DNA of 64,000 bases from Sphingopyxis sp. H115 (GCF_001468465.1 NZ_LNSA01000007.1:96375-160374), one strand, 5' to 3'. Positions 8,601-18,308 are shown, counted from the first letter of the stretch. The notes: generated from the letters alone by a model not told the origin. Translations and numbers: made by a program.

Positions 8601-9899
8601 ATGCCAATCGAACTGAAAATGCCCGCTCTCTCGCCGACGATGGAGGAGGGCACCCTTGCCAAATGGCTGGTGAAGGAAGGCGATGAGGTCAAGTCGGGCG
8701 ACCTGCTCGCCGAGATCGAGACCGACAAGGCGACGATGGAGTTCGAAGCGGTCGACGAAGGCGTGATCAGCCAGATTCTCGTCGCCGAAGGCAGTGACAA
8801 TGTGAAGGTCGGAACCGTGATCGCGGTGATCGCGGGCGAGGGTGAAGATGCGTCGAGCGCGACGGCCGCACCGACCCCGACCCCGGCACCGGCGCCTGCC
8901 GCTGAACCGAAGGCCGAAGCCCCGGCGCCTGCACCTGCACCTGCGGCGGCCCCCGCGCCGGCTCCGGCACCCGTTCCCGCTGCATCGGGTGAGCGCATCA
9001 AGGCAAGCCCGCTCGCAAAACGCCTTGCCGCCGAGCAGGGCATCGACCTCAAGGGCGTCACGGGCACGGGCCCCGGCGGCCGCATCGTCAAGGCCGATCT
9101 CGAAGGCGCGTCGACTGGCGCCGCGGCCCCTGTGGCCGCAACCGCCGCTCCGGTTCCTGCCGCGGCCGCTCCCGCCCCGGCAGCCGCCGGCGCAATCCCC
9201 GATTTCGGCATCCCGCACGAGGACGAGAAGCTCAGCGGCATGCGCAAGACGATCGCGCGCCGCCTGAGCCAGTCGATGCAGGAAGCACCACATATCTACC
9301 TGACCGTCGACATCCGCCTCGACGCGCTGCTCAAGCTGCGCGGCGAACTCAACGCCAGCCTCGAAAGCCGCGGGGTCAAGCTCAGCGTCAACGACATGCT
9401 GATCAAGGCGCTCGCGGTCGCGCTCGAGCGCGTGCCGTCGTGCAACGTCAGCTTCGGCGGCGACGTGATGCGCAAATATAGCCGCGCCGACATTTCGGTC
9501 GCGGTCAGCATCCCGGGCGGCCTGATCACCCCGATCATCACCGACGCCGGCGGCAAGTCGATGTCGAAAATCTCGACCGAAATGGCCGAACTCGCGGGCC
9601 GCGCCAAGGAAGGCAAGCTGAAGCCCGAGGAATATCAGGGCGGCACCGCGTCGATCTCGAACATGGGCATGATGGGGATCAAGCAGTTCACCGCGGTGAT
9701 CAATCCGCCGCAGGCGATGATCATGGCAATCGGTGCGGGCGAGAAGCGGCCTTATGTCGTCGACGATGCGCTGGCGATCGCGACGGTCATGTCGGCCACC
9801 GGCAGCTTCGACCACCGCGCGATCGACGGCGCCGACGGCGCGCTGTTGATGAAGACCTTCAAGGAACTGGTGGAGAACCCGCTGGCGCTGGTGGCCTGA
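8601..9899 (+). CDS. pdhC: Pyruvate dehydrogenase E2, dihydrolipoyl acetyltransferase
   Basis: Transfers acetyl groups from E1-bound thiamine to CoA through a lipoyl arm. The order in 432 residues is: lipoyl domain with the modified lysine K43 in [11 protein letters not shown]; a long Ala/Pro linker (about 90-132); the peripheral-subunit-binding domain ([16 protein letters not shown] to [10 protein letters not shown], about 135-170); a second Ala/Pro linker; and the catalytic domain ending in [12 protein letters not shown], with the His405/Asp409 pair. lpdA follows after a small gene, so E2 and E3 are cotranscribed; the E1 genes are not in this window. Confidence 0.95.
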   Translation: MPIELKMPALSPTMEEGTLAKWLVKEGDEVKSGDLLAEIETDKATMEFEAVDEGVISQILVAEGSDNVKVGTVIAVIAGEGEDASSATAAPTPTPAPAPAAEPKAEAPAPAPAPAAAPAPAPAPVPAASGERIKASPLAKRLAAEQGIDLKGVTGTGPGGRIVKADLEGASTGAAAPVAATAAPVPAAAAPAPAAAGAIPDFGIPHEDEKLSGMRKTIARRLSQSMQEAPHIYLTVDIRLDALLKLRGELNASLESRGVKLSVNDMLIKALAVALERVPSCNVSFGGDVMRKYSRADISVAVSIPGGLITPIITDAGGKSMSKISTEMAELAGRAKEGKLKPEEYQGGTASISNMGMMGIKQFTAVINPPQAMIMAIGAGEKRPYVVDDALAIATVMSATGSFDHRAIDGADGALLMKTFKELVENPLALVA

Positions 9900-9912
9900 T
9901 CAGGGAAGGGCG

Positions 9913-10116
9913 ATGCGCTTCCTTCGACAGCTTCTGCATTGGCTGGTCGGACTGCTCGGGCTCGCCATTCTGGCCGCCACGGCCAGTTGGATTTGGCCTG
10001 AAGATTCAAGACAAATATGGTTTCTCGCCTATGCGGCTATAGCCGCTTCCGTATTTTGGGAGTTGATCGACAAACTCCGCAACCGGAACGGCGAACAAGG
10101 AGATAATTGTGGCTGA
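9913..10116 (+). CDS. Small two-helix membrane protein between pdhC and lpdA
   Basis: A 67-residue open frame with two hydrophobic segments (LLHWLVGLLGLAILAATASW and IWFLAYAAIAASVFWELI) and a polar end. It begins 13 bases after pdhC and overlaps the lpdA start by eight bases, so it is translated in line with the dehydrogenase genes. No recognised family; a link to the complex is only positional. Confidence 0.6.
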   Translation: MRFLRQLLHWLVGLLGLAILAATASWIWPEDSRQIWFLAYAAIAASVFWELIDKLRNRNGEQGDNCG

Positions 10117-11506
10117 CACCAACTACGACCTCATCGTTCTCGGCTCAGGCCCCGGCGGCTATGTCGCGGCGATCCGCGCGGCGCAGCTCGGGCTGAAGAC
10201 CGCGATCGTCGAGCGCGAGAATCTCGGCGGCATCTGTCTTAACTGGGGCTGCATCCCGACCAAGGCGCTGCTGCGCTCGGCCGAAATCTATCATTATATG
10301 CAGCACGCGGGCGATTACGGCCTGATCGCGCAGCAGATCAGCGCCGACATCGACGCGGTGGTGAAGCGCAGCCGCGGCGTCGCGAAACAGCTCAGCCAGG
10401 GCGTCGCCTTCCTGATGAAGAAGCACAAGATCACCGTCCATATGGGCGAGGGCAAGCTGACCGCGCCCGGCAAGCTCGAAGTCAAAGGCGAGAAGGGCAG
10501 CGAAACGCTCACGGCCAAGAACATCATCGTCGCGACCGGCGCCCGCGCGCGTGATTTGCCGTTCGCGCCCGCCGACGGCAAGCGCATCTGGACCTATCGC
10601 CACGCGCTCGTCCCGCCCGAAATGCCGAAGAAGCTGCTCGTCATCGGATCGGGCGCGATCGGGATCGAATTCGCGAGCTTCTACAGCGACATGGGCTGCG
10701 ACGTGACCGTTGTCGAAATGCTCGACCGCCTCGTCCCCGTCGAGGATGCCGATGTATCGGCCTTCCTCGAAAAGCAGCTCAAGAAACAGGGCATGACGAT
10801 CTTCACCGGTGCCGGGGTCGAGGAACTTAAGGCGACCGCGACCGGCGTCACCGCAAAGATCAAGACCAAGGACGGCAAGACCGAAAGCGCCGAATTCAGC
10901 CACGCAATCGTCGCGATCGGGATCGTCCCGAACACCGAGAATATCGGGCTCGAAGCGCTGGGCGTGAAGACGACCAAGGGCCATATCGACACCGACGCAA
11001 TGTGCCGCACCAACGTCCCAGGTATCTGGGCGATCGGCGACGTCACCGCGCCGCCGTGGCTCGCGCACAAGGCGATGCACGAATCAGTGATTTCGGTCGA
11101 GGCGATCGCGGGCAATCACCCGCACGCGATGGACCCGCGCAACATCCCCGGCTGCACCTATTGCCGCCCGCAGATCGCCAGCGTCGGGCTGACGGAAGCG
11201 AAGGCGAAGGAGCTGGGTTACGAGGTCAAGGCCGGGACCTTCCCCTTCATCGGCAACGGCAAGGCGATTGCGCTGGGCGAGGCCGAGGGTTTCACCAAGA
11301 CCGTGTTCGACGCCAAGACCGGCGAACTGCTCGGCGCGCACATGATTGGTGCCGAGGTCACCGAGCTCATTCAGGGCTATACGATCGGCAAGACCGCCGA
11401 GCTGGTCGAGGATGACTTCATCGGCACGGTCTTCCCGCATCCCACCTTGAGCGAAACGATGCACGAGGGCGTGCTCGCGGCGTTCGGGCGGCCGCTGCAT
11501 ATTTGA
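10109..11506 (+). CDS. lpdA: Dihydrolipoyl dehydrogenase (E3)
   Basis: FAD enzyme that reoxidises dihydrolipoamide for 2-oxoacid dehydrogenase complexes. The 465-residue protein shows the FAD dinucleotide motif GSGPGGYVAAIRAAQLG, the redox-active disulfide C43/C48 in GGICLNWGCIPTK, the NAD motif VIGSGAIGIEFASFY, the second FAD motif AIGDV, and the C-terminal HPTLSETMHE with the His/Glu catalytic pair. It starts with GTG at 10109, preceded by AAGGAG. It belongs to the pdhC operon. Confidence 0.96.
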   Translation: MADTNYDLIVLGSGPGGYVAAIRAAQLGLKTAIVERENLGGICLNWGCIPTKALLRSAEIYHYMQHAGDYGLIAQQISADIDAVVKRSRGVAKQLSQGVAFLMKKHKITVHMGEGKLTAPGKLEVKGEKGSETLTAKNIIVATGARARDLPFAPADGKRIWTYRHALVPPEMPKKLLVIGSGAIGIEFASFYSDMGCDVTVVEMLDRLVPVEDADVSAFLEKQLKKQGMTIFTGAGVEELKATATGVTAKIKTKDGKTESAEFSHAIVAIGIVPNTENIGLEALGVKTTKGHIDTDAMCRTNVPGIWAIGDVTAPPWLAHKAMHESVISVEAIAGNHPHAMDPRNIPGCTYCRPQIASVGLTEAKAKELGYEVKAGTFPFIGNGKAIALGEAEGFTKTVFDAKTGELLGAHMIGAEVTELIQGYTIGKTAELVEDDFIGTVFPHPTLSETMHEGVLAAFGRPLHI

Positions 11507-11513
11507 CGATCTG

Positions 11514-11633
11514 ATCCTCCCTGTCGCGAAGCGATGGGGAGGGGGACCGCTCGCCGCAGGCGAGTGGTGGAGGGGCCCCTCCGTCGGCCCCTGCGGGACC
11601 GCCACCTCCCCATGGCGGCGCCACAGGGAGGAT
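11514..11633. repeat. Long imperfect palindromic repeat element
   Basis: A 120-base element bounded by near-perfect 29-base inverted arms (11514-11542 and 11605-11633), each ending in the CCTCCC/GGGAGG core. An inner GCTCGCCGCAGGCGAG hairpin follows the left arm. It resembles the short interspersed palindromic elements scattered through intergenic regions of sphingomonad genomes. Its right edge supplies GGGAGGA, the apparent Shine-Dalgarno of the next gene, and it could also act as the lpdA terminator. Confidence 0.8.
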
Positions 11634-11637
11634 TTTC

Positions 11638-12258
11638 TTGCTTCGACGTTCCGGCTTTCCCGCGATAGCGGCGGCTCTCCTCCTCGCCGTAATCCTGATC
11701 GGCCTCGCCGTCGGCGCAGGCTGGACCGAGAGCATCGACTGGCAAGTCTCGCACAGCTTCACGATCCGCATCGATGAAAGCGATCCCGCCTTCATATCCT
11801 TCATGCAAGGGGTAAGCTGGATCGGCGGCGGCATCCCGCGCTGGATCATCGTCATCCTGCTTTGCGGGCTGGTGTGGCACTGGTGCGGCCCGCGCTGCGC
11901 GGTCGCGCTCGGCGGCGCGTCGCTGCTGGCTAACCTGGCGTCGAGCCTGCTCAAGCTCGGCTTTGGCCGCGCGCGCCCCGACCTGATCGATCATCTCGAT
12001 CATCAGACGAGCTTTTCCTACCCCAGCGGCCATGCGACGAGCGCCGCCGTCGTCTATCTGCTGCTCGCCCGGCTCGCGCCCCCGCGCTGGCGCCCCTTCG
12101 CCTGGACGCTGGCGGCGGCGATGATCGTCCTCAACGGCTTTTCGCGCATCATGCTAGGCGTTCATTGGGCAAGCGATATCGTCGGCGGCACGATGCTCGG
12201 CACCGCCTTTGCGCTGCTTGGCGCATGGTGGGTCGCGAAACACCGGACACCCGCCTGA
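11638..12258 (+). CDS. PAP2-family phosphatase (PgpB/undecaprenyl-PP phosphatase-like)
   Basis: A 206-residue membrane phosphatase of the PAP2 superfamily. The three catalytic motifs are intact: KLGFGRARPD (motif 1), PSGHATS (motif 2, with the catalytic His) and SRIMLGVHWASD (motif 3, with the nucleophile His). About six membrane segments surround them. The start is TTG at 11638, five bases after a GGGAGGA that lies inside the preceding palindromic repeat. The likely substrate is a lipid pyrophosphate or phosphatidate, not decidable from sequence. Confidence 0.9.
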   Translation: MLRRSGFPAIAAALLLAVILIGLAVGAGWTESIDWQVSHSFTIRIDESDPAFISFMQGVSWIGGGIPRWIIVILLCGLVWHWCGPRCAVALGGASLLANLASSLLKLGFGRARPDLIDHLDHQTSFSYPSGHATSAAVVYLLLARLAPPRWRPFAWTLAAAMIVLNGFSRIMLGVHWASDIVGGTMLGTAFALLGAWWVAKHRTPA

Positions 12259-12332
12259 CGCATTTTCCGCTGTCCTATTTTGCGGCGGTTTGCCATCACC
12301 ATATCCGGGCATCAACAACAGGCGGATCAAAC

Positions 12333-13667
12333 ATGCAATCGCGAGTGAAGTTCGGCAGTTTTCTGCGGGGAATCCTTTTCGGTTCGACGGCGTTTCTGGC
12401 TGGCTCGATTGCCCCTGCGATGGCGCAGGAAGCGACCGGCCAGACGGTGATCACCGCCGCGCGCTACATCGATGTGCTCACCGGCAAGACGGTTGAGTTT
12501 CCCGCTATCTTTGTCGGCGCCGACGGCCGCATCGCGAATATAGCCGATGCGCGCACGGTGCGCTGGGGATCGAACGTCAAGCATATCGATCTGGGCGACA
12601 AGACGCTGCTGCCGGGCTTGATCGACATGCACGTCCATCTCGACGGCCCCGCCGACATCGGCGGCTATCGCGGGCTGGAGTTCACCGACAGCTTCTGGGG
12701 CATGACCGCGGTCAAGAATGCCAACGACATGCTCGGCGCGGGTTTCACCACCGTGCGCAACGTCGGGTCGAGCGACCGCAACGACATCGGGCTCAAGCAG
12801 GCGATCGACGCGGGCTATGCGACCGGGCCGCGCATCGTGCCCGCGGGCTATGCGCTCGGCGCGACCGGCGGGCATTGCGACAGCACTTTCCTGCCGCCCA
12901 GCCTTGAAAAGAAGGACGGCAAGGAAGAGGGGATCGGCGACACCCCCGACGAGCTGCGTTACCAGGTCCGCCGCCAGCGCAAATATGGCGCCGAGGTGAT
13001 CAAGGTGTGCGCGACCGGCGGCGTCTTCTCGCGAAACACCGAGCCGGGGCAGCTTCAGGTGTCCGAAAAGGAACTCGCCGCGATCGCCGACGAGGCGCAT
13101 CAATGGGGCCTGCGCGTCGCAGCGCACGCGCATGGCGCCGAGGGGATTCGCGCCGCGATCGCCGCCGGGATCGACACGATCGAACATGTCAGCCTGGTCG
13201 ATGATGAAGGCATCCGGATGGCCGTCGCGCGCAGGCAACCGGTGTGGTTCTCGATGGATATCTACAACACCGAATATACGCAGGCCGAGGGAGCGAAGAA
13301 CGGCGTGCTCGAGGATAATCTGCGCAAGGACCGCGAGATCGCACAGATCCAGCGCGACAATTTCCGCAAGGCGGTGAAGGCCGGCGTGCGAATGGTGTTC
13401 GGATCGGACGCCGGCGTGATGCCGCACGGCGAGGTCGGCAAGCAATTTCGCGTCATGGTCGAATATGGAATGACCCCGATGCAGGCGATCCAGGCGGCGA
13501 CGAAGAATGGCGCCGAAGCGCTGGGACGCGAAAAGGATGTCGGGGCGATCGCGGTCGGCCGCTATGCCGATATCGTCGCGGTCGACGGGGACCCGCTGGC
13601 CGACGTACGCCAGTTGGAAAGCGTCGATGCGGTGGTGAAGGGCGGGGTGCTGGTGCGCGGCCAATAG
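12333..13667 (+). CDS. Exported metal-dependent amidohydrolase (M38-like)
   Basis: A 444-residue amidohydrolase with a Sec signal peptide (cleavage after APAMA). Metal-site motifs are present in order: DMHVHLD, the lysine segment EVIKVCATGG, AAHAHGAEGIRAAI, TIEHVSLVDDEG and FGSDAGVMPHG. It matches the imidazolonepropionase-like/Xaa-Pro dipeptidase-type exported amidohydrolases common in sphingomonads, many of which cleave dipeptides or N-acyl amino acids. ATG 12333 is chosen because the signal peptide begins there; the longer frame overlaps the PAP2 gene. Exact substrate unknown. Confidence 0.9.
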   Translation: MQSRVKFGSFLRGILFGSTAFLAGSIAPAMAQEATGQTVITAARYIDVLTGKTVEFPAIFVGADGRIANIADARTVRWGSNVKHIDLGDKTLLPGLIDMHVHLDGPADIGGYRGLEFTDSFWGMTAVKNANDMLGAGFTTVRNVGSSDRNDIGLKQAIDAGYATGPRIVPAGYALGATGGHCDSTFLPPSLEKKDGKEEGIGDTPDELRYQVRRQRKYGAEVIKVCATGGVFSRNTEPGQLQVSEKELAAIADEAHQWGLRVAAHAHGAEGIRAAIAAGIDTIEHVSLVDDEGIRMAVARRQPVWFSMDIYNTEYTQAEGAKNGVLEDNLRKDREIAQIQRDNFRKAVKAGVRMVFGSDAGVMPHGEVGKQFRVMVEYGMTPMQAIQAATKNGAEALGREKDVGAIAVGRYADIVAVDGDPLADVRQLESVDAVVKGGVLVRGQ

Positions 13668-13670
13668 GCC

Positions 13671-14456
13671 CTAGACCACCAGCCGGTCAACCAGCGCCTC
13701 GCGCATCTCGGGTGTGAAGTTCAGCACCGCATCGGCATAGCCCGGTATGTCGCCATGGTCGCGCCGTACCGTGGCGAGCGCGGCGTCGAGATAGGCGGGA
13801 TTGACCGACATCAGCGCGCGGATCGCATCGTCGTGAATCTCGGCGCCATAGCGCGAGCGGATATGCGCAGCGCCCTGCGCGATCCGTTCCTCGATCTTGC
13901 CCGCGGTGTTGGTCAGCAGATAATCGTGCATCAGATCATCCTCATGCACGCCGAGCAGCCGGTGGACGATCGCCACGGCAAAACCCGTGCGATCCTTGCC
14001 CGCGACGCAATGGACAAGGCTCGGCGCGTCATATTCGGCCAGCGCGGCGAGATAGAGCCGCAGCGTCGCGACCAGCGCAGGGCGATAGGGCATGCCAGCA
14101 TAGGTATCGATCATCCGGTCGCGCGCCGTCGCGACGTCGATCGTCCCGCCCGCCGCCTGAAGGTGCGGTGCGAGGCCCGCGGTCACCCCGCCGGCGAACA
14201 GCACGCGCGCCGAGAAATTCTCGGACCGGCGGCACGGGTGCAACTCGCGCTCGTCGTCGCCCCGGAGATCAATGACCGTTTCGAGGCCCAGCGCGTCGAG
14301 CGCGGCGAGGTCCTCGTCGGTTGCCGCTTCATGATGCGCCGAGCGCCACAGCGTCCCTTCGCGCAGACGTCCGCCGCCCTCGACGGCATAACCGCCATAG
14401 TCGCGGAAATTGTGGATACCGGACAGCGGCAGGACACGCTCGGCGAGCATGGTCAT
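13671..14456 (-). CDS. Tyrosine/dual-specificity protein phosphatase (IphP-like)
   Basis: A 261-residue phosphatase with the P-loop HCVAGKDRTG (His149, nucleophile Cys150, Arg156). NFRDYGGY at the N-terminus and the general-acid-region strand VIDLRGDDE are also typical of the Y_phosphatase3/IphP family. Such enzymes remove phosphate from proteins or phosphoinositide-like substrates. Its ATG overlaps the stop of the upstream enoyl-CoA hydratase gene (ATGA), so the two are translationally coupled, although no metabolic link is obvious. Confidence 0.9.
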   Translation of the reverse strand: MTMLAERVLPLSGIHNFRDYGGYAVEGGGRLREGTLWRSAHHEAATDEDLAALDALGLETVIDLRGDDERELHPCRRSENFSARVLFAGGVTAGLAPHLQAAGGTIDVATARDRMIDTYAGMPYRPALVATLRLYLAALAEYDAPSLVHCVAGKDRTGFAVAIVHRLLGVHEDDLMHDYLLTNTAGKIEERIAQGAAHIRSRYGAEIHDDAIRALMSVNPAYLDAALATVRRDHGDIPGYADAVLNFTPEMREALVDRLVV

Positions 14457-15256
14457 TCTCCTGTAAAAATAGGGGTGCGCTTTTCGACGAACGCATTGAT
14501 CGCCTCGCGGTTATCCGCGGTTTCGTGGACGATCGCCTGATAGGCTGCGCTCAGTTCCAAAATATCGCTCATCCGGCTGTGCTGCGCCTCGCGCAGCAAA
14601 CGCTTCGTCAGGCGCAGCGCCCGGGGCGGGTTGCAGACGATCCGCTCGGCAATGGCGATCGCACGGTCGAGCAGCTCCGCATCGGGCACGACGTCCGTAA
14701 CAAGACCATATTCCTTTGCCTGAGCCGCGTCAAAGCGGTCGCCGGTGAGGAACAGTTCGGCGGCGCGGGGGTAGCCGAGTATCTTCTGCAGCAGCCAGGC
14801 GCCGCCGTCGCCGGGGACGATCCCGACCTTGATAAAGCTGCACGCGAATTTCGCGCTCTCGGCGGCGATACGGATGTCGCAGGTGCAGGCAAGGTCGGCG
14901 CCCAGCCCGATCGCATGGCCGTTGACCGCGGCGATCATCGGCACTTCGCAGTCCATCAGCGCGCGGATCACCGCCTGTACGCCCTTGCGGTAATTGGCGC
15001 GGGTGGAATCGGGCTGGTCGAGCACGCCGATGCCGGTGCGGTCCTGCATGCCTTTGAGGTTGCCGCCGGCGCTGAACGCCTTGCCGCTGCCGGTCAGGAT
15101 GATCGCGCTGACGCTGCGGTCGTCGCCAAGGGTGCGCAGCGTGTCGATGACATCCTGGCAATCCTCGTGGGTGCCGATGGCATTCATGCTCTCGGGCTTG
15201 ATCATCGTCATGATCGCGATTTTGCCCCGCCGCTCGACACTCAAAAACTCGCCCAT
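14453..15256 (-). CDS. Enoyl-CoA hydratase/isomerase (crotonase family)
   Basis: A 267-residue crotonase. The oxyanion-hole segments are SGKAFSAGGNLKGM (about 60-72) and the following ADLACTCDIRIAAESAKF, then GIVPGDGGAWLL. It lacks an obvious Glu pair for hydration, so isomerase or other crotonase chemistry is possible. ATG 15256 has AGGA at a good distance; a TTG six bases upstream is less likely. It is divergent from the acyl-CoA dehydrogenase pair at 15308 and probably serves the same beta-oxidation pathway. Confidence 0.9.
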   Translation of the reverse strand: MGEFLSVERRGKIAIMTMIKPESMNAIGTHEDCQDVIDTLRTLGDDRSVSAIILTGSGKAFSAGGNLKGMQDRTGIGVLDQPDSTRANYRKGVQAVIRALMDCEVPMIAAVNGHAIGLGADLACTCDIRIAAESAKFACSFIKVGIVPGDGGAWLLQKILGYPRAAELFLTGDRFDAAQAKEYGLVTDVVPDAELLDRAIAIAERIVCNPPRALRLTKRLLREAQHSRMSDILELSAAYQAIVHETADNREAINAFVEKRTPIFTGE

Positions 15257-15307
15257 CTTCAATTATCCTTTGCTGCCTAACCAAAGCTATTGCATGGCTG
15301 ATGCGAC

Positions 15308-16447
15308 ATGCAAAGCTTCGCGCTCTATCCCTTTGATCCGCCCGGCGACGTTGCCGCACTGCGCGCCGATTTGCGGGGCTGGCTCGCGGTGAACCAACCT
15401 GTCGACGATATCGTCGCCCGCGCGAATTGCTGGGCGAGTTTCGACCCCGATTTCAGTCGCGCCCTCGGTGCTGCGGGCTATGTCGGCATGACGCTCCCGG
15501 CAATTTATGGCGGCGGCGATCGTCACCCGCTCGAACGCTATGTCGTGATCGAGGAACTGCTCGCGGCGGGCGCACCCGTCGGTGCACACTGGATCGCCGA
15601 CCGGCAGACCGGGCCGCTGATCCTGCGCTATGGCAGCGATGAACAGCGCGAGCGCTATCTGCCCGGGATTGCCAAGGGCGAGCTTTACGCCTGCATCGGG
15701 CTGTCCGAGCCTGGGGCAGGGTCCGACCTCGCCGCTGTGCGGACGTCGGCGCGCGAGACCGCCGAAGGATGGCGCATCAACGGCCAGAAAATCTGGACCA
15801 CCGGCGCACATTTTTCGCACATCATGCTCGCGCTCGTCAGGACGGAGGAAGGCAGCGAGCGGAATGCGGGGCTCAGCCAGCTGCTGATCGACCTTGACAC
15901 GCCGGGCATCACGATCCGCCCGATCATCGACATGGCGGGCAACCATGATTTCAACGAGGTTTTTTTCGACGACGTGCTCGTCCCGCACGGTGCGCTCGTC
16001 GGGACACGCGGGCAGGGGTGGAAGCAGGTCACCGCTGAACTCGGTCTCGAACGCTCGGGCCCCGAACGCTATCTGTCGAGCCACGCGCTGCTCGTCGCAT
16101 TGATCGATGCGGCGGGGGCCGATCCCGAGCCCGCCATTGCCGGTGTGATCGGCAAGCTCACCGCGGAAATGTGGACGCTGCGCCAGCTCTCCATGTCGAC
16201 CGCCGCGAAGCTCGCGGCAGGCGAAGACCCGATGGTCGAGGCGTCGGTTGTCAAGGAACTGGGCAATGCGTTCGAACAGGATATGCCGCGCCGCGTGCAG
16301 GCGATCGTCGACTGCGCATGGGATGACAAAGCGGACCTCGCAAGGCTGCTCCGCGCTCTCCTCATCGCCTCGCCGAGTTTCTCGCTGCGTGGCGGGACGC
16401 GCGAAGTGATCCGCGGTATCATCGCGCGCGGACTGGGCCTCAGATGA
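15308..16447 (+). CDS. Acyl-CoA dehydrogenase, large subunit of a heteromeric pair
   Basis: A 379-residue flavoprotein introducing the alpha-beta double bond into acyl-CoAs. The N-terminal helical, middle beta and C-terminal helical domains are all present: LPAIYGGGDRHPLERYVVIE, ACIGLSEPGAGSDLAAVRT (FAD/substrate contact), NGQKIWTTGAHFSHIML and the final LRGGTREVIRGIIARGLGL. The ATGA overlap with the shorter dehydrogenase-like gene downstream argues for a two-subunit enzyme, as known for sterol side-chain dehydrogenases in actinobacteria. The specific substrate is inferred only. Confidence 0.92.
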   Translation: MQSFALYPFDPPGDVAALRADLRGWLAVNQPVDDIVARANCWASFDPDFSRALGAAGYVGMTLPAIYGGGDRHPLERYVVIEELLAAGAPVGAHWIADRQTGPLILRYGSDEQRERYLPGIAKGELYACIGLSEPGAGSDLAAVRTSARETAEGWRINGQKIWTTGAHFSHIMLALVRTEEGSERNAGLSQLLIDLDTPGITIRPIIDMAGNHDFNEVFFDDVLVPHGALVGTRGQGWKQVTAELGLERSGPERYLSSHALLVALIDAAGADPEPAIAGVIGKLTAEMWTLRQLSMSTAAKLAAGEDPMVEASVVKELGNAFEQDMPRRVQAIVDCAWDDKADLARLLRALLIASPSFSLRGGTREVIRGIIARGLGLR

Positions 16448-17157
16448 GCGCGGCGCGCGAGATGCTCTGCGATACCGCGCGGGCGGTTCTGGCCGGTGCC
16501 AGCGATATCGCGCCCGTCGAAGAGGCGGGTTTCGCGCTGCTGCTTGTCGCGGAGGAAGGTGGCGGTTTTGGCGGCGACTGGGGCGATGCGCATGCGGTCC
16601 TTCATATCGCGGGCATGTCGGCGCCTAACATTCCGGTCGCCGCCGTCATCCTTTCCGGTCTCGGCGACGTTTCCATGCCGCACCGTGCCGCTGCAACGGT
16701 CAGCCTGATGGCGGGCGCGATGGGGCAGGCGCTGGCGCTGTCGATCGACCATGTGAACACGCGCCAGCAATTCGGGCGCCCGCTCGGGAAATTTCAGGCC
16801 GTGCAGCAATCGCTCGCGGTGATGGCGTGCGAGGTTGCGGCGGTCGATGCGGCGGCGGCCGCGATGGCGGCGCGGCTCGATGCGTCGGGGTTCGACGCTG
16901 ATGCGGCGGTTTTCGAGATCGCCGCCGCGAAACTGCGTGCCAATCGCGCGGTCGGTGTCGTGACGTCGATTGCACATCAGGTACATGGCGCGATCGGCTT
17001 CACCGAGGAATATGACCTGCACCGCGTGACGATCCCGCTGATGCGCTGGCGCGGCGAGCATGGCAACGATGCGCATTGGGCGCAGGCCCTCGGACGTCAG
17101 GTTGCCGTCCTCGGCGGGCGCGGCCTGTGGGAAAGCCTGACCGCGCGCGCCGGGTAA
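16444..17157 (+). CDS. Short acyl-CoA dehydrogenase-like subunit
   Basis: Only 237 residues, well below the usual ~380. The first third is an abbreviated, degenerate N-domain and the middle beta domain is missing. The C-terminal helical domain is well kept (DHVNTRQQFGRPLGKFQAVQ, then HQVHGAIGFTEEYDLHRVTI). Together with its ATGA overlap with the preceding full-length gene, this fits the small partner of a heteromeric acyl-CoA dehydrogenase. It is probably not active alone. Confidence 0.88.
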   Translation: MSAAREMLCDTARAVLAGASDIAPVEEAGFALLLVAEEGGGFGGDWGDAHAVLHIAGMSAPNIPVAAVILSGLGDVSMPHRAAATVSLMAGAMGQALALSIDHVNTRQQFGRPLGKFQAVQQSLAVMACEVAAVDAAAAAMAARLDASGFDADAAVFEIAAAKLRANRAVGVVTSIAHQVHGAIGFTEEYDLHRVTIPLMRWRGEHGNDAHWAQALGRQVAVLGGRGLWESLTARAG

Positions 17158-17161
17158 CGGG

Positions 17162-18292
17162 TCAGCGCAGCGCGCCGCTTTCGCGCAGCGCGGCAATGCC
17201 CGCGGCGTCATAGCCGAGCCCCGCCAGCACGGCATCGCCATCAGCGCCGACCGCAGGCGCCGCACGCGGCGTGTCGTTGACCGTCGCCGAATAGCGCGGC
17301 GCCGGGGCGGGCTGGATCGCGCCGCCGACTGTCAGGAAGGTTACGCGCTCGACATTGTGCGGGTGCTGCGGCGCCTCGGTCAGCGACAGGATCGGGGCGA
17401 AGCAAACATCGCTCATTTCCATGATCGTGCACCATTCGTCGCGCGTCTTCGTCTTGAACAGGACGGTGAGCTTGTCCTTGAGCGCACTCCATTTCGACGG
17501 GTCCATCTGCGCATCGAAATCGGGGTCGTCGGTCAGCCCGGTCTTTTCGCGCAACAGCGCATAGAATTGCGGTTCGATCGACCCGATCGAGATGAACTTG
17601 CCGTCGGCGCATTCGTAACTGTCATAGAAATGCGCGGCGCCGTCGAGCATGTTGACGCCGGCCTCGTCCTTGATCCGGCCTGCCGCGAGAAAGCCCCAGG
17701 TCATGCCGGCGAGCAACGCCGACCCGTCGGTCATCGCACAGTCGATCACCTGACCCTCGCCGGTGCGCGCGGCGTGGACGAGCGCGCTCGACATGCCGAA
17801 GGCGAGCATCATCCCGCCGCCGCCGAAGTCGCCGACATAATTGACCGGCGGAACGGGCTTTTCGCCCGCGCGGCCGATGCCGTGGAGAACGCCCGACAGC
17901 GAGATATAGTTGATATCGTGGCCTGCGGCCTGCGCATAGGGACCGAACTGTCCCCAGCCGGTCATGCGCCCGTAAACAAGCTTCGGGTTGTCGGCGAGCA
18001 GCACGTCGGGGCCGAGCCCCAGCCGCTCCATCACCCCGGGGCGATAGCCTTCGATAATCCCGTCGGCGCTCTTGCACAGTTCGCGGGCGATACGGACCGC
18101 GTCGGGATTCTTCATATCGAGAGCGATCGAGGTGCGGCTGCGGCTCAGCGGATCGCGCGGATCCATGACGCCGCCGGGGCGATCGATGCGGATCACCTCG
18201 GCGCCGTGGTCGGCGAGCATCATGCCGCAGAAGGGGCCGGGACCGATGCCGGCAAATTCGATGATCCTGATGCCCTTCAGCGGCCCGGCCAT
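17162..18292 (-). CDS. Alpha-methylacyl-CoA racemase / CaiB-BaiF CoA transferase
   Basis: A 376-residue family III CoA-transferase fold. The sequence tracks alpha-methylacyl-CoA racemase closely: GIRIIEFAGIGPGPFCGMML at the N-terminus, IEGYRPGVMERLGLGPD, and MTGWGQFGPYAQAAGHDINY, where the His and nearby Asp are the racemase catalytic residues. Racemisation of 2-methyl-branched acyl-CoAs is needed before beta-oxidation of isoprenoid or sterol side chains. It is the last gene of the run transcribed from about 22.7 kb. Confidence 0.9.
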   Translation of the reverse strand: MAGPLKGIRIIEFAGIGPGPFCGMMLADHGAEVIRIDRPGGVMDPRDPLSRSRTSIALDMKNPDAVRIARELCKSADGIIEGYRPGVMERLGLGPDVLLADNPKLVYGRMTGWGQFGPYAQAAGHDINYISLSGVLHGIGRAGEKPVPPVNYVGDFGGGGMMLAFGMSSALVHAARTGEGQVIDCAMTDGSALLAGMTWGFLAAGRIKDEAGVNMLDGAAHFYDSYECADGKFISIGSIEPQFYALLREKTGLTDDPDFDAQMDPSKWSALKDKLTVLFKTKTRDEWCTIMEMSDVCFAPILSLTEAPQHPHNVERVTFLTVGGAIQPAPAPRYSATVNDTPRAAPAVGADGDAVLAGLGYDAAGIAALRESGALR

Positions 18293-18308
18293 GATGCTCT
18301 CCTGTTAT

